NCBI RefSeq assembly: GCF_900094575.1 | Contig: NZ_FMAE01000008.1 | Span: 186,001-250,000 of the forward strand | DNA length: 64,000 bases | DNA from: Bradyrhizobium yuanmingense | Lineage (GTDB): Bacteria > Pseudomonadota > Alphaproteobacteria > Rhizobiales > Xanthobacteraceae | Direction of reading: 5' to 3' | Part shown: positions 28,516 to 37,096 of the stretch, piece after piece | Layout of the letters: every line of letters starts with the position of its first letter | How positions within the stretch are numbered: position 1 is the first letter of the stretch | Translations under genes and position numbers: made by a program | The notes under the pieces: generated by a model | Databases searched by the model: none | Seen by the model: only the letters and a program-made list of their open reading frames with translations | What the model was told of the DNA's origin: nothing

Positions 28516-29849
28516 GTCCGAAGCGACCAACGGAGACACCGACTCTCTTTGCTGCGGCGGGGCTCGAACACGATGCTCCGCATCCGCTGCCGGACCGGCT
28601 GCGCCCGCGCACGCTGTCGGAGGTCGTCGGCCAGGACCACATCCTCGGCCCGGACGGTGCGCTGACGCGCATGCTGGAAACGCGCACGCTCGGCTCGCTG
28701 GTGTTCTGGGGCCCGCCCGGCACCGGCAAGACAACGGTGGCGCGGCTCCTGGCTGACGCGACGGATCTGCATTTCGAGCAGATCTCCGCGGTGTTCTCCG
28801 GCGTCGCCGACCTCAAGAAGGCGTTCGATGCCGCGCGCGCCCGGCGCGAGATGGGCAAGGGCACGCTGCTGTTCGTCGATGAGGTGCACAGATTCAACCG
28901 CGCCCAGCAGGACTCCTTTCTGCCGGTGATGGAAGACGGCACTGTCGTCATGGTCGGCGCCACCACCGAGAACCCGTCCTTTGAGCTCAATGCGGCGTTG
29001 CTCTCGCGTGCGCGCGTGCTGGTGTTTCGCTCGCTCGATGCCGCCGCGATCGAAAAGCTGTTCGTGCATGCCGAAGCCGTCGAGGGCAGGAAGCTGCCAC
29101 TCGATGCGGAGGCGCGCGCGGTGCTGGTGCGCATGGCCGACGGCGATGGCCGTGCGTCGTTGACGCTCGCCGAAGAAGTCTGGCGTTCGGCGCGGGCGGA
29201 CGAGATTTTCAATGCCGCGCAGCTGCAGGAGATTCTGCAGCGCCGCGCGCCGATCTACGACAAATCGGCCGACGGCCACTACAATCTCATCTCGGCGCTG
29301 CATAAATCGGTGCGCGGCTCCGATCCCGATGCCGCGCTGTATTACCTCGCGCGCATGCTGGACGCTGGCGAGGACCCGCTGTTCCTGGCCCGCCGCGTCG
29401 TGCGCATGGCGGTCGAGGACATCGGGCTGGCCGATCCGCAGGCGCTCGTCATCGCCAATGCCGCCAAGGACGCCTTCGACTTCCTCGGCCATCCCGAGGG
29501 CGAGCTCGCCATCGCCCAGGCCGTGGTCTATCTCGCCACCGCGCCGAAATCGAACGCGGTCTACACCGCCTTTGGCAGCGCGATGCAGGTCGCCAAGCAG
29601 GCCGGCTCGCTGCTACCGCCAAAGCACATCCTCAATTCCCCGACCAAGCTGATGAAGTCGGAAGGCTACGGCTCCGGCTACGCATACGACCACGACGCGC
29701 CGGACGCCTTCTCCGGCCAGGACTACTTCCCGGAGGCCCTGGGACGTCAGACCTTCTACGACCCGCCCGAGCGCGGTTTTGAACGCGAGATCAGGAAGCG
29801 GCTGGATTACTGGGCCAAGCTGCGCAAGGAGCGGGGCGGCTCGCCCTAG
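28512..29849 (+). CDS. rarA: Replication-associated recombination protein A (AAA+ ATPase)
   Basis: RarA/MgsA is a clamp-loader-like AAA+ ATPase acting at stalled replication forks; eukaryotic homologue WRNIP1. The 445 residues show LRPRTLSEVVGQDHILG, Walker A GPPGTGKTTVARLL, Walker B LLFVDEVHRFNRAQQD, sensor 1 GATTENPSFELN, and the C-terminal MgsA domain (HLDAPDAFSGQ-like region YDHDAPDAFSGQDYFPE). It overlaps the Do protease gene by four bases and is followed by a terminator-like hairpin. Confidence 0.96.
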   Translation: MSPKRPTETPTLFAAAGLEHDAPHPLPDRLRPRTLSEVVGQDHILGPDGALTRMLETRTLGSLVFWGPPGTGKTTVARLLADATDLHFEQISAVFSGVADLKKAFDAARARREMGKGTLLFVDEVHRFNRAQQDSFLPVMEDGTVVMVGATTENPSFELNAALLSRARVLVFRSLDAAAIEKLFVHAEAVEGRKLPLDAEARAVLVRMADGDGRASLTLAEEVWRSARADEIFNAAQLQEILQRRAPIYDKSADGHYNLISALHKSVRGSDPDAALYYLARMLDAGEDPLFLARRVVRMAVEDIGLADPQALVIANAAKDAFDFLGHPEGELAIAQAVVYLATAPKSNAVYTAFGSAMQVAKQAGSLLPPKHILNSPTKLMKSEGYGSGYAYDHDAPDAFSGQDYFPEALGRQTFYDPPERGFEREIRKRLDYWAKLRKERGGSP

Positions 29850-29884
29850 AAGCGGCCATTTCGTCGTGACGGAAGGCCGCTTTT
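29850..29884 (+). terminator. Intrinsic terminator after rarA
   Basis: AAGCGGCC and GGCCGCTT (8 bp) with a 17-base loop run straight into TTTT. It lies two bases after the rarA stop. Confidence 0.65.
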
Positions 29885-29901
29885 AGGGTACGCAGGCAAC
29901 C

Positions 29902-31116
29902 ATGAGCCGCCGCATCAAGAGAATGAACCCAAAGCCGCGTTCGCGTGACGAGCGCGACGACTCGCGGGCGCATCAGGCGCGTAGCGCGAAGAAGGCCGGA
30001 CCGCGTCCGGGTGGCAAGCCCGGCGGTAAGCCGCCGCGCTTTGTTGGCGAGCGCGCCGAGCGGCGTCCGCCCAAAGCGGTCCAGGAGAGGCCTGCGCCTG
30101 AAAAGTCCGTCGAGGCGCTGCTACCGACCAAGGTGCAGACCGTCACGGTCACGGCCGACGAGAACAACATGCGCGTGGATCGATTCCTCGAGGCGCGCTT
30201 TCCCGGCCTGTCGTTCTCCCACATCCAGCGCGTCGTACGCAAAGGCGAGCTGCGCGTTGACGGCAAGCGCGTCGACAGCAAAGACCGGCTGGAGGAGGGA
30301 CAGAGCGTCCGTATCCCGCCGCTCAAGCTCGATGCGCCGAAGGTCGTCGGCGAGCTCTCGGAGGCCGCGCAGAAGACGCTGAAGGCGCTGAAGGAGATGA
30401 CGATCTGGGAGGACGACGACGTCCTCGTCCTGAACAAGCCGGCCGGCCTTGCCGTGCAGGGTGGCTCGGGCATGACGCGGCACATCGACCAGATGCTTGA
30501 GGTGATGCGCGATGCCAAAGGCCAGAAGCCGCGTCTCGTCCACCGTATCGATCGCGAGACCTCGGGCTGTCTCCTGATCGCCAAGACGCGCTTCGCTGCC
30601 TCACACCTGACCGGCGCGTTCCGCTCGCGCTCGGCGCGAAAGGTCTATTGGGCCTTGGTGCCGGGCCTGCCGAAGCCGAAGCAGGGCCGCATCTCGACCT
30701 TCCTTGCAAAGGAGGAGGGCGAGGACGACACCATCATGCGCATCGCCCAGCATGGCGATGAGGGCGCCAGTCACGCGGTGACGTACTACGCCGTGGTCGA
30801 GACCGCCGGCAACAAGCTGACCTGGGTGTCACTGAAGCCGGTGACGGGCCGCACCCACCAGCTGCGCGCCCACATGGCCCATATCGGCCATCCCATCGTC
30901 GGCGATCCCAAATATTTCAACATCGAGAACTGGCAGCTGCCGGGCGGCTTGCAGAACCGGCTGCATCTGCTCGCACGCCGGATCGTCATCCCGCATCCGC
31001 GCGGCGGCGTGATCGACGCCACCGCGCCGTTGCCGCCGCACATGCAGCAGTCGTGGAACCTGCTGGGTCTGGACGCAACCAGATTTGATCCGATCGAGAA
31101 CGCGCCTGAAGAATAG
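29902..31116 (+). CDS. RluC/RluD-type 23S rRNA pseudouridine synthase
   Basis: A 404-residue pseudouridine synthase. A basic, low-complexity N-terminal extension of about 75 residues (RPGGKPGGKPPRFVGERAER) precedes an S4 domain (about 88-145: MRVDRFLEARFPGLSFSHIQ) and the catalytic domain with HRIDRETSG, where Asp217 is the catalytic residue. Also present are RTHQLRAHMAHIGHPIVGDP and LHLLARRIVIPHP. RluC and RluD modify different 23S uridines; the sequence alone does not separate them safely here. The extension may be a local adaptation. Confidence 0.93.
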   Translation: MSRRIKRMNPKPRSRDERDDSRAHQARSAKKAGPRPGGKPGGKPPRFVGERAERRPPKAVQERPAPEKSVEALLPTKVQTVTVTADENNMRVDRFLEARFPGLSFSHIQRVVRKGELRVDGKRVDSKDRLEEGQSVRIPPLKLDAPKVVGELSEAAQKTLKALKEMTIWEDDDVLVLNKPAGLAVQGGSGMTRHIDQMLEVMRDAKGQKPRLVHRIDRETSGCLLIAKTRFAASHLTGAFRSRSARKVYWALVPGLPKPKQGRISTFLAKEEGEDDTIMRIAQHGDEGASHAVTYYAVVETAGNKLTWVSLKPVTGRTHQLRAHMAHIGHPIVGDPKYFNIENWQLPGGLQNRLHLLARRIVIPHPRGGVIDATAPLPPHMQQSWNLLGLDATRFDPIENAPEE

Positions 31117-31157
31117 TGAGGTTGAATAGGGGCGGCTGGCGCACGACATGTTCCCCC

Positions 31158-31457
31158 ATGAGACGATTGTCGATCTGCTTTGCGCTCTTGGCTACTCTGT
31201 TGGTAGAGCCTGCCGCCCGCGCGCAATATGTCTCGCCGGACGCCGCGCGGCTCGCTCCACCGCTGCCTGCGCCGCCACCGCCGCCGAAGATCGAGGTGCC
31301 CAAGGTTCCGCAGTTTGACGCGCCGCCGCGCTACAATTACCAGCCGCTCCCGCGCAATTCGTTCAGCGATCGCGTCACGAAATGTCTTCACGACGGCGCA
31401 GCCGCAGGACTGGGGCCGGCCGATCGCGGCACGTACGCGCGCATGTGTGCGAACTAG
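31158..31457 (+). CDS. Small proline-rich exported protein
   Basis: The ATG at 31158 gives 99 residues with a clear signal peptide (MRRLSICFALLATLLVEPAARAQ). The mature part is Pro-rich (RLAPPLPAPPPPPKIEVPKV) with a C-terminal segment FSDRVTKCLHDGAAAGLGPA holding one of two Cys, the other being CAN at the end. The frame is open back to 31116. No function is known to me. It resembles small periplasmic hypotheticals of Bradyrhizobium and sits between the rlu gene and the Atp12 gene on the same strand. Confidence 0.75.
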   Translation: MRRLSICFALLATLLVEPAARAQYVSPDAARLAPPLPAPPPPPKIEVPKVPQFDAPPRYNYQPLPRNSFSDRVTKCLHDGAAAGLGPADRGTYARMCAN

Positions 31458-31531
31458 CAGCACTCCTGGTCCTACTGGCGAGGTCGTGACGACACTGGTA
31501 ATTCGACTGACGACAGGAACAAGAAAACGAC

Positions 31532-32323
31532 ATGCGCGAATTGTTCGAAGAAGCTGCGGGGCAGCTCCCGCCTGATCCCCGGGAATCGGCGCGCGCGTCC
31601 GCGCGCACGCCGCTGCGCAAGCGCTTCTACAAGGAGGCCGGCGTCGTCGATGCCGAGGGCGGCTTCGCCATCACTCTCGACGGCAAGCCGATCCGTACGC
31701 CCTCCGGCCGCCAATTGGTGATCCCGACGCGCGCGCTCGCAGATAGTGTCGCCGCAGAATGGTCCGCCCAAGGCGAGGCGATCGATCCCGTGACCATGCC
31801 GTTGACGCGCATCGCCAACAGCGTGGTCGAGGGCGTTGTCGATCGCGTCGAGCTCGTCAGCGACGACCTCGCCAAATATTTCGAGTCTGACCTGCTGTTC
31901 TATCGTGCCGGCCATCCTGAGGGACTGGTCGCCCGGGAGGCCGCGCATTGGGATCCTGTGCTGTCCTGGGCGGCGCAGACGCTGGGTGCGCATTTCATCC
32001 TGTCTGAAGGCGTCATGCACGTGAAGCAGCCGGACGAGGCGGTGAAGGCCGTACGGGCCGCGCTGCCCGGCGACCCCTGGTCGGTCGCCGCGCTCCACAT
32101 GGTGACCACCCTGACCGGATCGGCGCTGCTCGCGCTGGCGCTGGACCAGGACGTGCGCGATGCCGACCAGGTCTGGGCCGCCGCCCATGTCGACGAGGAC
32201 TGGAACGTCGAGCAATGGGGCTTGGACGAGGAGGCGGCCGCCCGCCGCGCCGCCCGCCTGAAGGATTTCCAGGCCGCTGCGACGGTTCTGGCGGCGGTGA
32301 AGCCGCCGGCCGTGCCAGGTTAA
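31532..32323 (+). CDS. ATP12-family F1-ATPase assembly chaperone
   Basis: The 263-residue protein belongs to the Atp12 family, in mitochondria the chaperone that protects the F1 alpha subunit before assembly. Family motifs are RKRFYKEAGV, FAITLDGKPIRTPSGRQL, EAIDPVTMPLTRIANSVVEG and YFESDLLFYRAGHPEGL, and the W of DPVLSWA. Alphaproteobacteria keep this gene. It is monocistronic or coupled with the small exported protein upstream. Confidence 0.93.
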   Translation: MRELFEEAAGQLPPDPRESARASARTPLRKRFYKEAGVVDAEGGFAITLDGKPIRTPSGRQLVIPTRALADSVAAEWSAQGEAIDPVTMPLTRIANSVVEGVVDRVELVSDDLAKYFESDLLFYRAGHPEGLVAREAAHWDPVLSWAAQTLGAHFILSEGVMHVKQPDEAVKAVRAALPGDPWSVAALHMVTTLTGSALLALALDQDVRDADQVWAAAHVDEDWNVEQWGLDEEAAARRAARLKDFQAAATVLAAVKPPAVPG

Positions 32324-32379
32324 CGAGAGGTTTACGAGGCAGCGGTTACGGTAGCCAGCATTCCCCTAGGGCTGCCGAG

Positions 32380-33981
32380 ATGCCGACGCCGGTCACCCCC
32401 ATCGCTCCCGTCAACGCTGCCAGCCGCCCGGCTGATGCGGCGACGCCGGATCTCGTGCTGCAAGCCGGCAGTGTCGTCGATGCCAGGGTGGTCAGCGTGC
32501 TCGCCGACAATCTGGTGCGGATCGCGATCGCCAACCTGGCGATGGACGTGATGTCGGAGGTGGCGCTGACGCCGGGGCAGAATCTCCAGCTCGCGGTCTC
32601 GCAGAGCAACGGCACCATTCGCCTTGCAGTCATGGCCGGGGCGGGCGAGGCGGCGGGAGATCAGGTCACGCTGACCCCGCGCGCGGCCTCGCTGGTGGAC
32701 AGCCCGCCGCTGGCGCCGTCGGTGGCGACGGCACGGAACACCCTCACTCCGTCCGAGCAGGTCGCCGTCCAAACGGCCTCTGCCGGGGCCGTGACCAAAC
32801 AGGGCAGCCAGGCGCCGCTGTTTGCCAACCTGGCCTCCGTCGTGACGAGCAGCAATCTGCCCGCCGGGCTGAAGCAGGCGGTGCTCGACGTGCTGGCGCA
32901 GCAGACGCCGCTCAACACCGCCCTCGACGGCGGTGATATCGAATCCGCCTTCCAGAAATCCGGATTGTTTCTCGAGTCGTCATTGGCCGCAGGCACGACA
33001 CCGTCCTCCGGCGCGATCCCGGACTTGAAGGCCGCACTGCTGGTGTTGCGCCAGACCCTGGCATCGACCTCCGGCGCGGCGCAGGCAACTGCGTCAGCTG
33101 TGCCGTTGCCGGCGAGTGCTGCGGCCACGACGCAGACCGCAGCCTCCGCGCTGGCGGGCGAAACGGCCCAAGCGGCGTCGCCGGAACTCGCTCAACCGGC
33201 GCAAGCGTCGCGCGGCGCGCTCGCTGTCGCCGTGCTGGCCCATGCGGCGGGGAACAATCCGCAAGCCTTGGTGTCGCGCACCATGTCCGGGGGCCTTGCC
33301 GCGAGCTTGCTGCAGGAGGTCACCGAAAACCTGCCGCGCCTGACCGGCAACGTGCCGGGCTCCAACAAGTCCGTGCCGGACGCCCATATCTTCGAGGCGG
33401 CCGCACACCCGACACCTCCACCGGTCCGCGGTGCGCTGCCGGCGCCTCAGTCCATCGCCGCGCCGTCGCTCGCACCGGATACGCCGCTGGCTGCGACCGT
33501 GCATCGTCTGCTCGATGACACCGATGCCGCGATCGCGCGGCAGACGCTGTTGCAAATTGCCTCGCTTCCCGATCGCACCGACGCCAGCGGCCACCGCATC
33601 GATCCGGCCGTGCCGCAGTGGAATTTCGAGATTCCGTTCGCGACCCCGCAAGGTACCGCGATGGCGCAGTTCGAGATCTCGCGCGACGGCGGCAATGAGT
33701 CGGACGATCCCGCCAAGCGCGCCTGGCGCGCGCGCTTCTCGCTCGATGTCGAGCCGGCCGGACCCGTGCATGCGCTGATCACGCTGAACGGCGACAAGAC
33801 CTTCGTTCGGATGTGGGCGGAGCGGCCGGTCACGGCGCAGCAGCTCCGCGCCGGCATCGGTGAGCTCAGCCAGGCATTGACGAAGGCCGAGCTCAAGCCC
33901 GGCGATATCGTGGTCCGCGACGGCACGCCGCCGGCTCCGGCGCCCGCTCGCGCCGGCCACTTCCTGGATCGCGCCACATGA
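32380..33981 (+). CDS. FliK-like protein with flagellar hook-length control C-terminal domain
   Basis: A 533-residue protein rich in Ala, Pro and Thr. Residues ~420-515 match the Flg_hook domain of FliK: AMAQFEISRDGG, WRARFSLDVEPAGPVHALIT, MWAERPVTAQQLRAGIGELS and LTKAELKPGDIVVRD. The N-terminal ~400 residues are low-complexity, as in FliK rulers. The ATG at 32380 is used; the open frame upstream overlaps the Atp12 gene in another frame. The stop overlaps a FlhB-C-like gene by four bases. No other flagellar gene is in the window, so the pair is an orphan unit. It may act in type III export or another secretory task. Confidence 0.85.
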   Translation: MPTPVTPIAPVNAASRPADAATPDLVLQAGSVVDARVVSVLADNLVRIAIANLAMDVMSEVALTPGQNLQLAVSQSNGTIRLAVMAGAGEAAGDQVTLTPRAASLVDSPPLAPSVATARNTLTPSEQVAVQTASAGAVTKQGSQAPLFANLASVVTSSNLPAGLKQAVLDVLAQQTPLNTALDGGDIESAFQKSGLFLESSLAAGTTPSSGAIPDLKAALLVLRQTLASTSGAAQATASAVPLPASAAATTQTAASALAGETAQAASPELAQPAQASRGALAVAVLAHAAGNNPQALVSRTMSGGLAASLLQEVTENLPRLTGNVPGSNKSVPDAHIFEAAAHPTPPPVRGALPAPQSIAAPSLAPDTPLAATVHRLLDDTDAAIARQTLLQIASLPDRTDASGHRIDPAVPQWNFEIPFATPQGTAMAQFEISRDGGNESDDPAKRAWRARFSLDVEPAGPVHALITLNGDKTFVRMWAERPVTAQQLRAGIGELSQALTKAELKPGDIVVRDGTPPAPAPARAGHFLDRAT

Positions 33982-34241
33982 GCAATCCCTCCAAGCTCGC
34001 GATCGCGCTGCATTACGAGAAGGGATCTGGCGCGCCCGTCGTCGTCGCCAAGGGCAAGGGCACGATCGGCGAGAAGATCGTCGAGATCGCCAAGGCCCAC
34101 GACATTCCGATCGAGGAGAACGAGGTTCTGGCCGGCGCGCTGTCGAAGGTCGAGCTCGGCGACGAGATCCCGCCAGATCTCTACAAGGCCGTCGCCGAGG
34201 TGCTGGTGTTCGTGCTGCGGCTGTCGGGCCGGGGGCGGTAA
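33978..34241 (+). CDS. FlhB C-terminal-domain-like protein (stand-alone)
   Basis: At 87 residues the protein consists only of the cytosolic domain of FlhB/YscU export-switch proteins: NPSKLAIALHYEKGSGAPVV, VVAKGKGTIGEKIVEIAKAH, VELGDEIPPDLYKAVAEVL. Its N-terminus SNPSK aligns with the NPTH autocleavage site of FlhB but without Thr-His, so it looks like a pre-cleaved product. It overlaps the FliK-like gene by four bases. Orphan FlhB-C proteins (e.g. the YlqH type) are known in other bacteria, where function is also unclear. Confidence 0.88.
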   Translation: MSNPSKLAIALHYEKGSGAPVVVAKGKGTIGEKIVEIAKAHDIPIEENEVLAGALSKVELGDEIPPDLYKAVAEVLVFVLRLSGRGR

Positions 34242-34315
34242 ACACAACCTGTCATCGTTTCAACACTTAGCGGCTGCATGGTCGCGCTGGTTTTCGCTGC
34301 TCACGGATATCGCTT

Positions 34316-35134
34316 TTGCTGACCCGCCGTTCCACCCTCGGCCTCCTCGCCGCAACCGCGATCCTGCCTCGACGCGCGCGCGCCCATGTCGCGCCGCCGC
34401 GCAATGAAATCCGCGACGCTCTTGCAAAGCGCTTCACCGACCTCGGCACGTCGGGCACCTTCGTCGGCTACAAGGTCGAGGACTATCTGATCGTCGCCAG
34501 CGACAAGGAGCGCTCGGGCGAGGGCAAGTTGCCGGCCTCGACCTTCAAGATTCCCAACTCGCTGATTGCGCTCGAGGCCGGTGTCGTCACTGACCCCGAC
34601 AAGGACGTGTTTGCCTGGGACGGCGTCAAGCGCCCGATCGAGGCCTGGAACAAGGATCACACGCTGCGCAGCGCGATCGCGGTGAGCGCGGTGCCGGTCT
34701 ATCAGGAGATCGCGCGCCGCATCGGCGAGGCGCGCATGCAGCAATATGTCGACGCGTTCGACTACGGCAATCGCGACATCGGCGGCGGCATCGACCAGTT
34801 CTGGCTCACCGGGGCCTTGCGCATCGATCCGGTCGAGCAGGTCGATTTCGTCGACCGGCTGCGCCGCCGCGCGCTGCCGATCTCAAAGCGCAGCCAGGAT
34901 CTCGTTGCCGATATCCTGCCGGCGACGAAGGTCGGCGACGCCGTCATCCGCGCCAAATCCGGTCTCCTGGGCGCCGAGCGCGGCGAGCCGTCGCTCGGCT
35001 GGATGGTCGGCTGGGCCGAGAAGGGCGAGGCACATACCGTGTTCGCGCTCAACATGGATTGCAAAGAGCCACGGCACATCGAGGCTCGCATGACGCTGAT
35101 GCAAGCCTGCCTTGCCGAGATCGGCGCGATCTAG
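34316..35134 (+). CDS. Class D (OXA-type) beta-lactamase-like protein with Tat signal
   Basis: A 272-residue serine beta-lactamase-fold protein. The class D motifs are all present: Ser75-Thr-Phe-Lys78 (PASTFKIPNS), Ser124-Ala-Val126 (SAVPVYQEIARRIG), Tyr150-Gly-Asn152 (DYGN) and Lys214-Ser-Gly216 in place of the common KTG. The WLTG of QFWLTGAL matches the FWLxG segment. The leader is MLTRRSTLGLLAATAILPRR, with a twin-arginine (TRRSTLGLL) pattern, so Tat export is likely. It starts with TTG (34316). Whether it hydrolyses beta-lactams or serves in peptidoglycan sensing is not shown; it is probably an intrinsic chromosomal gene. Confidence 0.88.
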   Translation: MLTRRSTLGLLAATAILPRRARAHVAPPRNEIRDALAKRFTDLGTSGTFVGYKVEDYLIVASDKERSGEGKLPASTFKIPNSLIALEAGVVTDPDKDVFAWDGVKRPIEAWNKDHTLRSAIAVSAVPVYQEIARRIGEARMQQYVDAFDYGNRDIGGGIDQFWLTGALRIDPVEQVDFVDRLRRRALPISKRSQDLVADILPATKVGDAVIRAKSGLLGAERGEPSLGWMVGWAEKGEAHTVFALNMDCKEPRHIEARMTLMQACLAEIGAI

Positions 35135-35137
35135 CGC

Positions 35138-35179
35138 GACCGTGTGGTTGATGGAGAAGCAACCCGATCCCACACGGTC
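35138..35179. terminator. Hairpin between convergent genes
   Basis: GACCGTGTGG and CCACACGGTC (10 bp) with a 22-base loop, located between the beta-lactamase gene and a convergent gene. It may serve both. Confidence 0.5.
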
Positions 35180-35182
35180 AGC

Positions 35183-35620
35183 TTAAGCGCGCGGTTGCAG
35201 ATCAGCCGGCACCTGAACCTCGGTCGTCGCAATCAGGCGCCAATCGGCGAGCGCGGCCAAACGGTGGGGCTCGGCCTCACGCCGGTAATCGGAGCTCAAG
35301 ACGATCGCTCGAAAGGTCGCGAAGTCAGGGTAACGGACGATTGCGGCGTCGTGCCAGGCTTCGCCTTGCGCGGCCACCAGCAGAGCTCCGACAGATCCAA
35401 GCCAAGTTGGCCTGACCCCTTGCGGAGTCGCGATCTTGCGAAATGCGGGGACATAGCGCGTAAAATAGGCTTCGCGGCCGCAACAGGCCGGAAGCTCGGA
35501 CTTGTCCCGGTACAAGGCCTCATTCCGATAACGGAGAAGATTGATCATGAAGATAGGTTGATCTCCGGGCAGGCTCGAGCCTGCCATCGCGAGTGATGCA
35601 TTATCGATATCGACGAACAT
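35183..35620 (-). CDS. Dimeric alpha/beta-barrel (DUF1330-like) protein
   Basis: The 145-residue protein reads like the DUF1330/NIPSNAP-type barrel: QPIFMINLLRYRNEALY, GREAYFTRYVPAFRK, VGALLVAAQGEAWHDAAIVR, FRAIVLSSDYRREAEPHRLA. It starts with ATG at 35620. No cofactor or catalytic residue can be named. It is convergent with the beta-lactamase gene. Family identity is inferred from pattern. Confidence 0.7.
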   Translation of the reverse strand: MFVDIDNASLAMAGSSLPGDQPIFMINLLRYRNEALYRDKSELPACCGREAYFTRYVPAFRKIATPQGVRPTWLGSVGALLVAAQGEAWHDAAIVRYPDFATFRAIVLSSDYRREAEPHRLAALADWRLIATTEVQVPADLQPRA

Positions 35621-35811
35621 TGTTCTCTCCGGTCGTGGGTTCTTGCTGCGCTGATATCGCTTTCGAACGCCCGGCCTTGTAGTGGTTTCGGTGTCACCGC
35701 TATGATGACGTCATGGCAACACCACGCAGCCATCGGCAACTCCTCGGCAATTCTGAGCGCCAACCCGGCGGTCCAGCTCGAGCTGAAAGTCGACGATTTC
35801 GGGGACGGAGT

Positions 35812-36402
35812 TCAGGCGTTGTCGGGTTTTGCCGTGAGCGCCCGGTCAATCGCAAAGCCGCCGATCTCGCTCATGGCCTGCGAGATCGGATCGCCGCGCC
35901 GGGCAAAGCCGCTGGAGAGATAATCGAACTGCGTCCGCGCCAGCCGCAGCACCTCGATCGGCACCGAGACCGCGGTTTCGTTGAAGCTGTCGACGGAGGC
36001 GCGCAAGCTGTCCAGCTCCGTCGTGAGCTTGCCAATATGCTGCTCGGCATGCTGCATCAGCGCGAGCAGCTTGCCGCGCTCGGCATCGAAGGCGGCGCGC
36101 TCGGCTGCGGTCGCGGCGGTGAGCTCGGCGAGCTGTGCCCGCAGCGCCGCGATCTGGCCGACCATGGCGTCGGAGGCGAGTTCGGCGGACTCGCGCAGCT
36201 CGGCGTTCCGCGTGCTCTCTTCCTGCGCCTGATGATAGAGCCGCTCGGCCGACATCGCCCGCTGGCCGAGCTGTTCGATCATGCTGGCTGCGCGCAGCAG
36301 CATCTCGCCGTTCCGCCCCGACACCATGCCGGCCATGCGGCGCAGGAAGTCGATCGTTTCGGACGCTGGGTTCGGCGGCAAGGGGACGACCGTCGCGGAC
36401 AT
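35812..36402 (-). CDS. Coiled-coil protein of unknown function
   Basis: With ATG 36402 the protein has 196 residues. It begins MSATVVPLPPNPASETIDFL and then is predicted mostly helical, with heptad-like stretches (AELRESAELASDAMVGQIAA, LRAQLAELTAATAAERAAFD, GKLLALMQHAEQHIGKLTTE). No membrane segment or signal is visible. The frame is open far upstream, but there it overlaps the DUF4260 gene in another frame. I cannot name a function. Confidence 0.7.
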   Translation of the reverse strand: MSATVVPLPPNPASETIDFLRRMAGMVSGRNGEMLLRAASMIEQLGQRAMSAERLYHQAQEESTRNAELRESAELASDAMVGQIAALRAQLAELTAATAAERAAFDAERGKLLALMQHAEQHIGKLTTELDSLRASVDSFNETAVSVPIEVLRLARTQFDYLSSGFARRGDPISQAMSEIGGFAIDRALTAKPDNA

Positions 36403-36551
36403 CTCGGTGATGCCAGTAGGTAGACGCTGGAGCCAGGGCAGATGATCACCGCCGTACCGACTGGGCTCACGCAACATTCGGCGCCTGATCTGACTCGGAG
36501 CAAGCCTGAATCGGTCGGCCCGGTCAACCTGCCGGGCTGCCAAATGTGAGG

Positions 36552-36956
36552 TCAGGAATCCTTCTGCCGCCCAATCCGCCCCAGGTGGGTGAAGCCGAAC
36601 CCGGCGGAATATTTCAGGCCGTAGCCGAGCGCCCGGTCGATGCCGATATGGGCAAGCCAGATCAAGGCGATGGAGAGGATGAGGGGCGAGGCGAGGGCGA
36701 AGCCCAGCGTCAGCAGCGCCACCGGCACCAAGTAGCTGTGGGCGGCGTTGTAGACCATCGCGCCGAACCTGGCGTCGGACAGGTAGGCCAGGAAGCTCAG
36801 ATCGGGTACGAAGAACAGCAGCGCAAACACCAGCCACGACCCGTCCCAGGCCGCATAGAGCGTCACCATCCCTGCAAACAGGGTGAGGCCCTCCAGCCGC
36901 AGCAGGATGTTGACGCCGCCTGTCGCAGCGCCCGTCTCGGCCGTTCCTTCGCTCAC
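36552..36956 (-). CDS. DUF4260 integral-membrane protein
   Basis: GTG at 36956, following a GGAGGCGAGC ribosome binding site, gives 134 residues. The open frame reaches 37049 but the upstream part has no SD. The sequence has about four hydrophobic helices (LLRLEGLTLFAGMVTLYAAW, WLVFALLFFVPDLSFLAYLS, LVPVALLTLGFALA, LILSIALIWLAHIGIDR) and the family signature GIDRALGYGLKYSAGFGFTH. The function of DUF4260 is unknown. The gene is divergent from the acyl-CoA carboxylase gene. Confidence 0.85.
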   Translation of the reverse strand: MSEGTAETGAATGGVNILLRLEGLTLFAGMVTLYAAWDGSWLVFALLFFVPDLSFLAYLSDARFGAMVYNAAHSYLVPVALLTLGFALASPLILSIALIWLAHIGIDRALGYGLKYSAGFGFTHLGRIGRQKDS

Positions 36957-37096
36957 GCTCGCCTCCTGGGCAAAACTTTGTAATTCCTTGCGCTTTCCCG
37001 CTGCGGCAGGGCAGCCCTGCGACGGCGAAAGCGGCTTTCCGGGCCGCAAAATGCCGTGTTAGAACCCGCCCATCACTTAAGAACTGGCGGGAGCAA

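Noticed and set aside
33094..34247. Minus-strand frames opposite the FliK-like gene
   Set aside because: They are Arg/Pro-rich shadows; the Flg_hook domain on the plus strand decides the strand.
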